DNA of 64,000 bases from an uncultured Eubacteriales bacterium. GTDB lineage: Bacteria; Bacillota; Clostridia; Lachnospirales; Lachnospiraceae. Location: contig CASFBK010000013.1 in NCBI GenBank assembly GCA_949292785.1, forward strand, positions 22,502 through 86,501, in the 5' to 3' direction. A program made the translations under genes and the position numbers. The notes below the pieces were generated by a model. That model was not told where the DNA came from and made no database searches. It worked only from the letters and a program-made list of their open reading frames with translations. Of this stretch, positions 1 through 8,428 are shown in pieces; within the stretch, counting starts at the first letter, position 1; the number at the start of each line of letters is the position of its first letter.

Positions 1-2
1 AT

Positions 3-452
3 TTTCTGGTAGGCGCCTGCGATTCAGAACAATGGCTGAACCACTGCAATTTTCAGCAGCTGGGAACCTATCAGCATTGTGTCGCAGTATCCCGCGAGCA
101 TCCTCTGGCACAAAAAGAACGTCTCACCATAAAAGACCTTTACGGTGAAACGCTCATGATGGTAAAGCGTGGAGACTCCAAACATGTTGACAGAATCAGA
201 GATGAAATAGAACAACATCCGGAAATTAAAATTGAGGATACTCCTCAGTTCTATGATATGGAGGTATTTAACCACTGCGTTCAGACCCGCCATGTTATGA
301 TAACTTTGGAATGCTGGAAAGACGTTCATCCCTCACTCGTTACAATACCGGTGGAATGGGATTACCCTATTCCGTATGGACTGCTGTACTGTAAGACGCC
401 TACAGATGATATCATAAAATTTTTGAAGATAATCGAACGTCAGATACAGTAA
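3..452 (+). CDS. LysR-family transcriptional regulator, C-terminal part (5' end outside window)
   Basis: An open frame enters from the left edge and stops at TAA 450-452, giving about 149 residues. It has no DNA-binding domain here; what remains is the C-terminal half of a LysR effector-binding domain. It can be aligned by eye with the C-terminus of the complete LysR protein at 2461-3363: both share a DLYGE-L-M segment, a V-F-N/H-C segment, and an ending of the form VHP-L--IPVEW--PYGLL. The two regulators are therefore close paralogues flanking the flavodoxin and alcohol dehydrogenase genes. Ligand unknown. Confidence is high for the family and low for the role. Confidence 0.85.
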   Translation, partial: FLVGACDSEQWLNHCNFQQLGTYQHCVAVSREHPLAQKERLTIKDLYGETLMMVKRGDSKHVDRIRDEIEQHPEIKIEDTPQFYDMEVFNHCVQTRHVMITLECWKDVHPSLVTIPVEWDYPIPYGLLYCKTPTDDIIKFLKIIERQIQ

Positions 453-486
453 AAAGAGGATGCTCCATTATCATCTCTGCCCCAGT

Positions 487-1179
487 TTACAAACCCAGGT
501 CTTCTACCCAAGCCTGAACAGTTTCTTCCGAATCACTGGAGGAAAATCGTTCTCCTTCCTGCCAGTTTCCGGTTCCTGCTGCTTCCGCCAACAATTCTCC
601 GCTTTCTCCCAATCCGGAACTGGAAGAAGTACAGAAAGGAATCACTGTTTTTCCCGTAAAATCATTGGCTTCAATGAAACCGTCTACCGGCCACGCCGCA
701 ATTCCCCACCAGATAGGATATCCGATAAAGACGGTATCATAAGACTCCCAATCCGGAACCGTTGACGCTACAAGTTCCACAGCCCTTGCATCCGGATTAT
801 CATGTTCGTATACCACCCGGCTGTTGTCATCTGTCCAGTTCAAGTCATCATCACTGTAAGGTTCCACCGGCTCCAATTCAAAAATATCCGCACCTGTTGC
901 TGCTACAATATAATTCGCCACTTCCTCTGTATTTCCCGTTGCTGAATAATAGACGACTAGTGTTTTTCCTCCCGTAGTTTCCAGTTCCCCGGCAGATTCT
1001 TCGCCAGACGCCTCGGTTGGTGTTTCGGTGGGTATTTCTTCGGACTGTTGGGCAGGCTCCTGCGTGCCTTCATTTGCATCCCTGGAGGTAGAAACGTCGT
1101 TTCCGTTGTTCTGGCTGCCACAAGCGGCAAAACTAAAAATCATCAATACGCTCAAAAATAATGTTGTCATTTTTTTCAT
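487..1179 (-). CDS. Flavodoxin-like lipoprotein
   Basis: 230 aa. The N-terminus is a lipoprotein signal peptide (KK start, hydrophobic stretch, lipobox FAAC at about residue 20), followed by a Ser/Thr/Glu-rich linker to about residue 70. The rest is a flavodoxin fold: an FMN phosphate-loop of the form YYSATGNT at about residues 77-84, then IGYPIWWGIAAWP and a PFCTSSSSG loop. This matches the flavodoxin_4-type proteins common in clostridia. It should sit on the outer face of the membrane as an FMN redox protein. It lies 18 nt downstream of the alcohol dehydrogenase, with its own AAAGGAG site, so the two are probably co-transcribed. Confidence 0.88.
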   Translation of the reverse strand: MKKMTTLFLSVLMIFSFAACGSQNNGNDVSTSRDANEGTQEPAQQSEEIPTETPTEASGEESAGELETTGGKTLVVYYSATGNTEEVANYIVAATGADIFELEPVEPYSDDDLNWTDDNSRVVYEHDNPDARAVELVASTVPDWESYDTVFIGYPIWWGIAAWPVDGFIEANDFTGKTVIPFCTSSSSGLGESGELLAEAAGTGNWQEGERFSSSDSEETVQAWVEDLGL

Positions 1180-1197
1180 GGTAAAACTCCTTTCTGC

Positions 1198-2367
1198 TTA
1201 ATAGCATTCCCGGAAGATTTCCAGGATTTCTTCATGTGTCATTTTCTTATAACTGCCAAGGGCAAGGTTGCAGGAATCCGCAATAACTTTCAAATCTGTG
1301 GATTCATCTACGCCCAACTCCCGAAGAGTTGTGGGAAGACCAATTTCTTTGATAAAATCCGCCAAAGCTTCCACGCCGGCACGCGCCAGTTCTTCTTGGG
1401 TTTTGCCCTCCGGAGAAATGCCCCAAACATTTACGGCAAACTTCTGAAATTTGGAAAGTCCGTCCTGATAAATGTGCCGGTAATAAACGGGATGCAGTAC
1501 CGCAAGACCTGCACCGTGATTGCAATTCGTGTAAGCGCCAAGCTGATGTTCCATCTGGTGGCACTCAAAGTCCATCCGCTTACCCAGTTTAACGATACGG
1601 TTCTCCGCCATGGTAGACTCCCACATCAGATTACTTCTGGCAGTATAATCCTGCGGATTCAAAATAGCCGCACGCAAATCGCGAATTACGCCCCGCATTA
1701 ACGCTTCTGAAATATCATCGGAAACATTGTCCTCATTCGGCTCACTAAAATACGTTTCCATAATATGAGACAAAATATCGAACCCACCGGATACCATCTG
1801 TTTCTTGGGAACGCTATAGGTATAAGCAGGGTCCATCAGCGTAAATTTGGGATTGCACTTAGGATAATCCCTGCCCGTCTTGATTTTCAATGTCTCATTG
1901 GTAATGACCGCACCACCGTTCATTTCACTGCCGGTTCCTGCCACTGTAACAATCACGCCCAAAGGCAGTGGCTCAAATTCGATGATACCTGGTCTTGCCC
2001 AAAAATCTGCCCAAATATCACCGTTATAAACAGCCGCCATAGAAATGGCTTTGCAGCAATCCATGACACTGCCACCACCCACACCGAGAATCAGTTCCAC
2101 TTTATTTTCCCGCGCCAGCCTTGCACCTTCTAACACTTTGGCATAGGTGGGATTTGCCGTAATACCGGAAAATTCAATAATGTTTTTCCCAGCCTTTTTC
2201 AAGCTCTCCATCACTTCGTCGTAGATACCATTTTTCTTGATGGAGCCCCCGCCATAGGCAAGCATTACATTCTGTCCGTAATGACCAGAAAGGCAAGACA
2301 GGTACTCCCTGACACATCCCTTGCCGAAAAAGGTTTTTGTTGTGTTTTCAAATATAAAATTGTTCAT
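1198..2367 (-). CDS. Iron-containing alcohol dehydrogenase
   Basis: 389 aa, normal for group III (Fe-ADH) enzymes. Visible features are the NAD(P)-binding GGGSVMDCCKA segment near residue 96, the metal-ligand region FDILSHIMETYF near residue 197, and the downstream His cluster ECHQMEH...NCNHGAG. It probably reduces an aldehyde or ketone with NAD(P)H in the cytosol. The start is supported by AAGGAGG 8 nt upstream. It lies between two LysR regulators and 5' of the flavodoxin gene; a LysR-controlled redox/aldehyde response is a reasonable inference. The exact substrate (butanol, lactaldehyde, methylglyoxal) cannot be told. Confidence 0.92.
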   Translation of the reverse strand: MNNFIFENTTKTFFGKGCVREYLSCLSGHYGQNVMLAYGGGSIKKNGIYDEVMESLKKAGKNIIEFSGITANPTYAKVLEGARLARENKVELILGVGGGSVMDCCKAISMAAVYNGDIWADFWARPGIIEFEPLPLGVIVTVAGTGSEMNGGAVITNETLKIKTGRDYPKCNPKFTLMDPAYTYSVPKKQMVSGGFDILSHIMETYFSEPNEDNVSDDISEALMRGVIRDLRAAILNPQDYTARSNLMWESTMAENRIVKLGKRMDFECHQMEHQLGAYTNCNHGAGLAVLHPVYYRHIYQDGLSKFQKFAVNVWGISPEGKTQEELARAGVEALADFIKEIGLPTTLRELGVDESTDLKVIADSCNLALGSYKKMTHEEILEIFRECY

Positions 2368-2397
2368 GGTCGTTCCTCCTTACCTATAGTATAAAAA

Positions 2398-2425
2398 AAA
2401 CGAGACTTCCGCAGAAGTCTCGTTT
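2398..2425 (-). terminator. Rho-independent terminator after LysR gene
   Basis: A 12-bp perfect stem (AAACGAGACTTC with its complement, 4-nt loop) is followed on the minus strand by a run of T. It lies 36 nt after the LysR stop and immediately before the alcohol dehydrogenase leader, so it separates the two units. Confidence 0.85.
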
Positions 2426-2460
2426 CGTTCATCAGTTTATACTCACAGGTTATAGCCCAA

Positions 2461-3363
2461 TCAAAGGAAACCCTCTTGCAATACCTTTTGGATTGCCGAC
2501 AGAAAACACTTTACATTTTCCGATGGAGTTTGAGAATGTAGCAGACCATAAGGAATAGAATGATTCCATTCCACAGGAATGACTTTTAATAAAGGATGTA
2601 CATTATCCCAAGCCTGAACTGCCATCAGAACATCATTACTATTTTCGCATCGATTAAACACATCTACACTGTAAAAATCAAAATCTACAATCTGAATCTG
2701 GCTATGATTCTTCCAGATGTCATCCCGAAGCTCATCCACATACTGACTCCAATTCCGATGCATCAACATCAGCTTCTCGCCATATAAGTCCTCAATCTCC
2801 AGTTTGTTTTTGTTCGCCAGGCGGTGATGAATAGATACCGCGCAACATAATGGCTGCCTTGAAATTTCAAAGCCTGCACAGTTTCGCACGTTCAGCATGG
2901 TATCATCAAATACCCCTGCTACCACATCAATATTTTGTCCAAGATTTTTCAAAATTTCCCTTGCATTTTCCGGGGTGTTCTCAAAGGGAACCAGTTGAAA
3001 TTTAATTTCCGGGCAGAGAGCATGGATTTTGGGCCACAATTCCACCAAAATCTGAGCCGGCGTCATTGGTGACGTTCCAATACGGATAACATTGTCTCCT
3101 CCCTGCATAGCATTCTTTGCCCGAATGACAGACTCTCTGCAATACTGGATGATATATTTTGTATCATGATACAGAGATATTCCGGCTTTTGTCAGCTTTA
3201 ACCCACGATGGGTACGTTCAAAGAGCTTGACATCTAAATCTGCTTCCAACAAATTAATCTGTTTGATTACCGCAGTAGGTGTTATGTACGCCTCTTCTGC
3301 CGCCTTATTAAAGCTTCCGGCATCTGCTACCCGGATGAAAGTTTCAAGTTGGGGATTGTACAT
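2461..3363 (-). CDS. LysR-family transcriptional regulator
   Basis: 300 aa using the ATG at 3363. The open frame extends 56 codons further upstream, but that extension is not family-like, and GGAG lies 6 nt before this ATG. Residues 1-60 are a winged helix-turn-helix (LETFIRVADAGSFNKAAEEAY and LFERTHRGLKLTKAG); the remainder is the two-lobed inducer-binding domain. The protein is paralogous to the partial LysR at the left edge. Its position next to the alcohol dehydrogenase and flavodoxin genes makes them likely targets, though this is inference; the inducer is unknown. Confidence 0.9.
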   Translation of the reverse strand: MYNPQLETFIRVADAGSFNKAAEEAYITPTAVIKQINLLEADLDVKLFERTHRGLKLTKAGISLYHDTKYIIQYCRESVIRAKNAMQGGDNVIRIGTSPMTPAQILVELWPKIHALCPEIKFQLVPFENTPENAREILKNLGQNIDVVAGVFDDTMLNVRNCAGFEISRQPLCCAVSIHHRLANKNKLEIEDLYGEKLMLMHRNWSQYVDELRDDIWKNHSQIQIVDFDFYSVDVFNRCENSNDVLMAVQAWDNVHPLLKVIPVEWNHSIPYGLLHSQTPSENVKCFLSAIQKVLQEGFL

Positions 3364-3539
3364 AATGCGCTCCATCCTTTCTCTTAAAATCATTTTTGCG
3401 TTTATCCGAATTGTCTTGATTATACCGTAGAATTTCCGCGGAATCAATGAAGTTTTCATACTTTCACCAGCATTTGTAACAAACCAAATCAGAGAAAATG
3501 GAACGCATCCCTTACTCCCCTCCATCCTCACGCTTGCCG

Positions 3540-4865
3540 TTATCGCTTTTCCATAACACTCATATACGCAGGCCTTATAATCTTATCCGCACAGATAAGC
3601 TCCTCGATTCTGTGTGCGCTCCATCCCACAATTCTTGCCACAGCAAACATCGCCGTGTACAGCTCCTGCGGAATTCCAAGCATATCATACACAAAGCCGC
3701 TGTAAAAGTCCACATTCGGGCTGACTCCTTTAAAAATATGCCGCTTTTCTGCAATCAGTTCCGGCGCCAGTTCTTCAATATTTTCATAAAGCAGCAGATC
3801 CTTATCCCTGCCTTTTTCTCTGGCAAGCTCTTCCACATACTGTTTAAATACCCGCTCTCTTGGGTCGGACAAGGAATATACCGCATGCCCCATTCCATAA
3901 ATCAGACCTTTTCTGTCAAAGGCTTCCTTTTCCAGCAGCTTGCTTAAATATGCTGCAATTTCTTCCTTATCGGAATAATCCTTTACGTGCGCACGAATAT
4001 CCGACATCATCTCCATTACTTTAATGTTGGCACCGCCATGCTTCGGTCCCTTTAAGGAGGACATGGCTGCTGCAATGGTGGAATAGGTATCCGAACCGGA
4101 AGAAGTAACCACGCGGGTAGTAAAAGTAGAATTATTTCCACCGCCATGCTCCATATGCAGAATCAATGCTGTATCCAGCACTTTCGCTTCCACTGCCGTA
4201 TATTTCTGGTCCGGGCGCATCAGCATAAGGAGATTTTCTGCCGTAGACAATTTTGGATCGGGATGATGAATGAACATGCTTGCCTGTTTTTCATAGTGAT
4301 TATAGGCATTATATCCATATACTGCTAACAAGGGGAATTCACTGATTAACTGGATGCACTGTCTCAAAGAGTTGCTGACGCTGGTATCTTTTGCATTTTC
4401 ATCATAGGAAGCAAGGGTAAGAATACTTCTCGTCATGGAATTCATAATATCCTCACTGGGCGCCTTCATAATCACATCTCTTGTAAAATTTGTGGGAAGT
4501 GTTCTGCACTCGCCAATAATCTTAGAAAATTCTTTCTCCTCTTCCTTAGAGGGAAGCTCTCCCATTAACAGCAGATAAGCGATTTTTTCAAATCCCATTT
4601 CTTCCTCTCCCAGGTTGTTAATCAAAGTTTCTACGCGGTAGCCTCGATACCACAGTTCTCCGTCACAGGGAACCTTTTTTCCGTCCACAATCTTAGAAGA
4701 TACAATTTTTGAAATATTGGTAAGTCCCGTAAGAACACCATTTCCCTTTTCATCTCTAAGTCCCAGATTTACACCATATTCTTCATACAGTCTTGGAGAA
4801 ATACTGTCATTCTTCCGGCAGACCACTTCTCTGTCGTTTACATACTTATTCATCCGTTCCATCAT
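3540..4865 (-). CDS. gltA: Citrate synthase
   Basis: 441 aa. Condenses acetyl-CoA with oxaloacetate. The family segments are clear: LHMEHGGGNNSTFTTR (first catalytic His region), LKGPKHGGAN, YGMGHAVYSLSDPRE and PNVDFYSGFVYDMLGIP. The length fits the type II/methylcitrate synthase-like group common in Clostridia. Its ATG overlaps the last 20 nt of the upstream MarR gene and follows GGAGG within that gene, so translation is probably coupled. In a fermenting anaerobe it most likely feeds glutamate synthesis. A perfect CIRCE element stands before the operon, which is unusual for this enzyme. Confidence 0.94.
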   Translation of the reverse strand: MMERMNKYVNDREVVCRKNDSISPRLYEEYGVNLGLRDEKGNGVLTGLTNISKIVSSKIVDGKKVPCDGELWYRGYRVETLINNLGEEEMGFEKIAYLLLMGELPSKEEEKEFSKIIGECRTLPTNFTRDVIMKAPSEDIMNSMTRSILTLASYDENAKDTSVSNSLRQCIQLISEFPLLAVYGYNAYNHYEKQASMFIHHPDPKLSTAENLLMLMRPDQKYTAVEAKVLDTALILHMEHGGGNNSTFTTRVVTSSGSDTYSTIAAAMSSLKGPKHGGANIKVMEMMSDIRAHVKDYSDKEEIAAYLSKLLEKEAFDRKGLIYGMGHAVYSLSDPRERVFKQYVEELAREKGRDKDLLLYENIEELAPELIAEKRHIFKGVSPNVDFYSGFVYDMLGIPQELYTAMFAVARIVGWSAHRIEELICADKIIRPAYMSVMEKR

Positions 4866-5379
4866 CTGTAGTTTCCTCCATTCCTTCCATCTCGCTGCTC
4901 ATTACGGTTTCTAATTGCTTCATTAGCTGAAGCAACTGTATCAGATTTTCTTTTCCATATTTTTCAATGACTCTTCCATAATACTCCTTTAAGACCTCTT
5001 CCTGCCGGTCTAACAGATTTTTCCCGGAATCGGTAATTGTAACATAAGTTCCTTCGCTGCCGTTCCCATCATGGGACCACACCACAAGTCCTCTGTCCCG
5101 CAATTTTCCAACCATCTTAGAGGTCTGCCGGATAGAAAGCTGCATTTTATCTGCCAAATCTTTCAGATAAGTTCTTCCGGAATAAATGTCCATAGTTTCA
5201 TCGGTCTCCTGAATATTATGTAGTGCAATATACTCCGAAACACTCAGTTCCTTATAAAAACTACGTACCTGATCCTTATTCATCAAATACCGCCGATAGG
5301 TCAGTTCATTCGAGAGCTTTACAATCTCCGGATTTTCTACTTTTTTATCATGTTCCTGCATTAATGATTTCGATTCCAT
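4846..5379 (-). CDS. MarR-family transcriptional regulator
   Basis: 177 aa. A winged helix lies around residues 55-115 (LADKMQLSIRQTSKMVGKLRDRGLVVWSHD, then GTYVTITDSGKNLL), flanked by helical dimerisation segments. It has a GGAAGG site before ATG 5379. It is the first gene of a two-gene operon with citrate synthase. Tandem near-palindromes 150-180 bp upstream are the obvious autoregulatory sites, and a CIRCE box lies between them and the gene. The effector is unknown. Confidence 0.88.
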   Translation of the reverse strand: MESKSLMQEHDKKVENPEIVKLSNELTYRRYLMNKDQVRSFYKELSVSEYIALHNIQETDETMDIYSGRTYLKDLADKMQLSIRQTSKMVGKLRDRGLVVWSHDGNGSEGTYVTITDSGKNLLDRQEEVLKEYYGRVIEKYGKENLIQLLQLMKQLETVMSSEMEGMEETTDDGTDE

Positions 5380-5455
5380 GCTAAATTACCTTCCTTTCTT
5401 TCTGGATTTCTATGGGAAACAAGCCAGGGAATCATGATATGCATGCCCTTGGCTG

Positions 5456-5482
5456 TTAGCACTCATTTCGTCAGAGTGCTAA
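5456..5482. promoter_or_regulatory. CIRCE element (HrcA operator), perfect
   Basis: TTAGCACTC, 9 nt, GAGTGCTAA: every position matches the CIRCE consensus. It lies 77 nt upstream of the MarR start (minus strand) and 229 nt upstream of the plus-strand BI-1 gene, whose own promoter is further downstream. It therefore most likely sits in the 5' leader of the MarR-citrate synthase mRNA and places that operon under the heat-shock repressor HrcA. Confidence 0.95.
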
Positions 5483-5531
5483 CCTCTTGGTGAAAAAAAT
5501 GCTTCTCTGATAAGAAGCAGACGCTATGTTG

Positions 5532-5560
5532 GTTCACTATTGAACTGTTTACTTTAGAAC
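5532..5560. promoter_or_regulatory. Tandem 14-bp near-palindromes (probable MarR operator)
   Basis: GTTCACTATTGAAC (5532-5545) and GTTTACTTTAGAAC (5547-5560) stand one base apart and fit one pattern, GTTYACTWTWGAAC. The 15-bp period and dyad symmetry resemble a paired operator. The nearest regulator is the MarR gene. A direct read-out only; binding is inferred. Confidence 0.5.
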
Positions 5561-5641
5561 AATTTTATAATAGAAGTATTCTGGCTGTCAAGGGATTTTA
5601 TAGAAATTTAAGATTCTGAATTAAATTTTGTCACATCTGAT

Positions 5642-5670
5642 TTGCCATTTATGCAATAATATGTTAGAAT
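5642..5670 (+). promoter_or_regulatory. SigA-type promoter of the BI-1 gene
   Basis: TTGCCA, 17 nt, TAGAAT, ending 40 nt before the start codon. AAAGGAG precedes ATG 5711. Confidence 0.65.
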
Positions 5671-5710
5671 TTACTTGTAATTTTCAATTTTTTTACGGAA
5701 AGGAGTTCAT

Positions 5711-6454
5711 ATGGAGTATAACAATCAAAACAATTACACTACAAATCCGTCATATGAATATGACAATGAAACCGTTGCCCCAGAGCAGGCACAGAACTTA
5801 AAGGCTCTCTTATGCGAAGAGGTCATTTTCAAATCATTTTTATTTATGGTGGGCGCACTCTTAATTACAGCCTGCGCTGCCCTGACGATTTCCCCTTACA
5901 TAGCAATTCGATTACTGAGCGGCGTTAATTTTTATATCCTCATAGCCGCAGAACTGGGTATCGTCTTTGCTTCTAACTGGGCGTTACGCAAAAATAATAC
6001 GATTTTAGCAGGTGTTCTTTTTACCGCTTATTCCTACTTGACCGGTGTTACACTTTCCATTATTTTTATGGTCTTTACCACGGCTTCTATCGTTGCGATT
6101 TTTGCAACAACTGCCGTTGTATTTGCTATTATGGCAATATATGGAATGGTTACCAAAAAGGATTTATCCAGTATCGGTAATCTCTGCCTTATGGGCTTAA
6201 TCGGAATTATCCTTGTAGGAGTGGTAAACATCTTTTTCTTAAAGAGTACCATGCTCGATACCGCTATCAGTGCAATCGGCGTTTTAATCTTCGTAGGTTT
6301 AACTGCTTATGACACTCAGAAAATCAAAAAAATGGTTGCTGTTTCTAACAATCAGAACGTAAATTCACTGGCTCTTTACGGTGCTTTTGAATTGTATCTT
6401 GATTTTATCAACCTTTTCTTAAAGCTGTTAAACTTGCTGGGCAAGAGAAAATAG
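5711..6454 (+). CDS. Bax inhibitor-1 family membrane protein
   Basis: 247 aa. An N-terminal Asn/Tyr-rich cytosolic tail of about 35 residues is followed by seven hydrophobic segments. Near residues 195-205 is the BI-1 signature GLTAYDTQKIKKM, whose Asp belongs to the pH-sensing pair of this family. BI-1/YccA proteins are pH-sensitive calcium leak channels or FtsH partners. The gene is monocistronic with its own promoter. Its 3' end overlaps by 27 nt the convergent last gene of the sactipeptide cluster, so the two transcripts can collide. Confidence 0.88.
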   Translation: MEYNNQNNYTTNPSYEYDNETVAPEQAQNLKALLCEEVIFKSFLFMVGALLITACAALTISPYIAIRLLSGVNFYILIAAELGIVFASNWALRKNNTILAGVLFTAYSYLTGVTLSIIFMVFTTASIVAIFATTAVVFAIMAIYGMVTKKDLSSIGNLCLMGLIGIILVGVVNIFFLKSTMLDTAISAIGVLIFVGLTAYDTQKIKKMVAVSNNQNVNSLALYGAFELYLDFINLFLKLLNLLGKRK

Positions 6455-7582
6455 TAAGAATACAATGGCAGGCAGCAGGTATTTTCGTGGATGCTTCCAC
6501 AATTCCTGTTTTGTCTGCCATCCGTTTATCCGGTGCTTTTTTTCTAAATATATTCCCAGGAAAACCTCAACCAAAGAAACGAGCAACCATTCTATCACCA
6601 GAAATATAATCTTGGAAATTTCCCATTCTTTAAAAATAATTATTCCTGCCCCCAGAATAATGCTATTTATCATCAGAAAATACACTGCCAGAAAGGCTGT
6701 ATACTGACGGTAAACACTATTCTTTTTTTCCGGAAGCATTGCAACCTGTCTAGTCAGATATACGTCTCCTGACAGCATGGTTAAAAAGGGCGTATTGACT
6801 GCACCGATACTCCAGCTAATACCGAACAGAATGCTGTTTTCTCGGGCAATGACGCACCATAACAAAAGAAAGCAGAGGATACATAAGGTATTTGTCCGAT
6901 AAATCTTTTCTGCCTGCAACACCCGAAAGAAATAATTTGTCGATTTCTTTTCTTTTTTTCGATTTTTCTTTATGTTATGGAAAAGAATCAAGTCCGTTGC
7001 TCTTTGATTTTTCCACAATAAAATTCCCAAGATTCCCACTACAGGAACTTCTAATATCCGCATCCAGTTTGGCTGTTTTAGAACACAAAGAACAGCTACT
7101 ATTCCAAGACAGATAAAATTACATAAAACCTTCCACTTACTTCCTTTATTTTTTGCAAGCAAAATTCCCACATTCAAAAGAACTGTTACAAAAACAACCG
7201 TTATCAAGAGAACAATATGTTCCAACAGCATTACGCCGCTTTCTGCAAACAGCAGAATAACCAGCAAAAAGGAAATTCTCTGTATCATAGTAACAGTGAA
7301 CAATGCAAAAAAATATGCGAAAAGAATCTGATAGCGCCCAATCGGCAAGGTCAGATAAAACCTGATTTTCTCCGCCAGAGAATACGTATAAATGGTATAT
7401 GAGGTAGAGGCAAACGCCACCGTAATTCCAAGCAGTCCAATCCATTCCTGATTCAGAGCAATCAGATTGCCATTCACGCGCAACACCCATATTCCCAATG
7501 CAAATAACACCAAATAAAGAAAATAACGTTTTATTTTTTTCTTTGTAATAAAATCTCTTAAAAATACATTAGTCTGCCACAC
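6428..7582 (-). CDS. ABC transporter permease of the sactipeptide cluster (AlbD-like)
   Basis: About 384 aa using the GTG at 7582, which has GGGAG 9 nt upstream; the frame also contains an ATG at 7651 without a good ribosome site. It is highly hydrophobic, with roughly ten membrane segments, and shows no enzymatic motif. It is the last gene of the cluster and overlaps the 3' end of the ATPase gene. By position and topology it corresponds to AlbD of Bacillus subtilis, which with AlbC is thought to export or give immunity to subtilosin. The assignment to AlbD rests on context, not on close sequence similarity. Confidence 0.75.
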   Translation of the reverse strand: MWQTNVFLRDFITKKKIKRYFLYLVLFALGIWVLRVNGNLIALNQEWIGLLGITVAFASTSYTIYTYSLAEKIRFYLTLPIGRYQILFAYFFALFTVTMIQRISFLLVILLFAESGVMLLEHIVLLITVVFVTVLLNVGILLAKNKGSKWKVLCNFICLGIVAVLCVLKQPNWMRILEVPVVGILGILLWKNQRATDLILFHNIKKNRKKEKKSTNYFFRVLQAEKIYRTNTLCILCFLLLWCVIARENSILFGISWSIGAVNTPFLTMLSGDVYLTRQVAMLPEKKNSVYRQYTAFLAVYFLMINSIILGAGIIIFKEWEISKIIFLVIEWLLVSLVEVFLGIYLEKKHRINGWQTKQELWKHPRKYLLPAIVFLLFSLAQQV

Positions 7583-8267
7583 ATAACCACGCTCCCAGCT
7601 CTTGCCTGATATCCATACCCGGTATAAACTCTTTCCTGATAATTTTTCCATGATTTAACAGTAATATATCATCACAGGTTCTCTCAAAGCTCTCCGCAAT
7701 ATGAGAACTCATCAAGACACTTCCATACTGTTTATGTCCCTGCATTACTTCATACAGGAATTCTGCTCCACTAAAATCCAATCCATCCAGCGGCTCGTCT
7801 AAAATCAGCAAAGGCAGCTGCAGAGCAAATCCGCCAATCAAAAATACCTTTTTCTTGTTTCCCGTAGACAAATCCTTAATCAGGGTATTCTCATACTTTT
7901 GAAAACGAAAGCCCTCTATCAGATAATCAAGATATGTCTGGTCCATCTTCTTTCCATACACCTTTTGAAGGAATTCCATATATTCCCAAAAATCCCAGTA
8001 CGAAAATGCCTGTTCCTCTGTAAATACCGTATAACGCATTTTCTTAAAGTCCTCTGCTGCAAAGCCGGTCGCTCCAGCTTCTCCTAAAATCTTATCTGCT
8101 TGATATTTTGTATGCACTCCGCTGATGGTATTGATTAATGTGGTCTTTCCTGCCCCATTGATGCCAAGCAGTCCCACCACATGATTCGGCTCTATGGTAA
8201 GGTCCGTCCCTTTAATCACATGCTTTTCTTCCTGGTACCAGACAGACAGATTTTTTAACTGCAGCAT
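7569..8267 (-). CDS. albC: ABC transporter ATP-binding protein of the sactipeptide cluster (AlbC-like)
   Basis: 232 aa. Walker A is GINGAGKT (residues 35-42), the signature is LSTGNKKK, and Walker B with D-loop is LLILDEPLDGLD, followed by the H-loop MSSHI. It is a single nucleotide-binding domain that would pair with the downstream permease to export the mature peptide or protect the producer. GAGGAGG precedes the ATG, and the 52-aa microprotein stops only 2 nt before it, as albB precedes albC in B. subtilis. Confidence 0.85.
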   Translation of the reverse strand: MLQLKNLSVWYQEEKHVIKGTDLTIEPNHVVGLLGINGAGKTTLINTISGVHTKYQADKILGEAGATGFAAEDFKKMRYTVFTEEQAFSYWDFWEYMEFLQKVYGKKMDQTYLDYLIEGFRFQKYENTLIKDLSTGNKKKVFLIGGFALQLPLLILDEPLDGLDFSGAEFLYEVMQGHKQYGSVLMSSHIAESFERTCDDILLLNHGKIIRKEFIPGMDIRQELGAWLCVAD

Positions 8268-8269
8268 AA

Positions 8270-8428
8270 CTATTCCTCCTCTGTTCCTTTCATTGCCTTA
8301 TATCCGAATAATGCTCCTATCACCAGGAACAAGGCTCCAAACAAATACTCGTTTTGAAAGAAATAACACACTCCTGAGACTGCAAATACTGCCGCGATAA
8401 TCATTCTTATCATTTTTCGATTCATCAT
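8270..8428 (-). CDS. albB: 52-aa membrane microprotein (AlbB-like)
   Basis: A short gene read directly from the sequence. ATG 8426-8428 overlaps the stop of the preceding membrane gene as TAATG and has AGGAGG upstream; the stop is TAG 8270-8272. The product is a basic N-terminus (MMNRKM), two short hydrophobic helices separated by a QNEY turn, and an acidic end. Size, topology and position just before the ATPase all match AlbB (53 aa) of the subtilosin operon, which takes part in immunity. Confidence that it is translated is good; the AlbB name rests on size and context. Confidence 0.8.
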   Translation of the reverse strand: MMNRKMIRMIIAAVFAVSGVCYFFQNEYLFGALFLVIGALFGYKAMKGTEEE

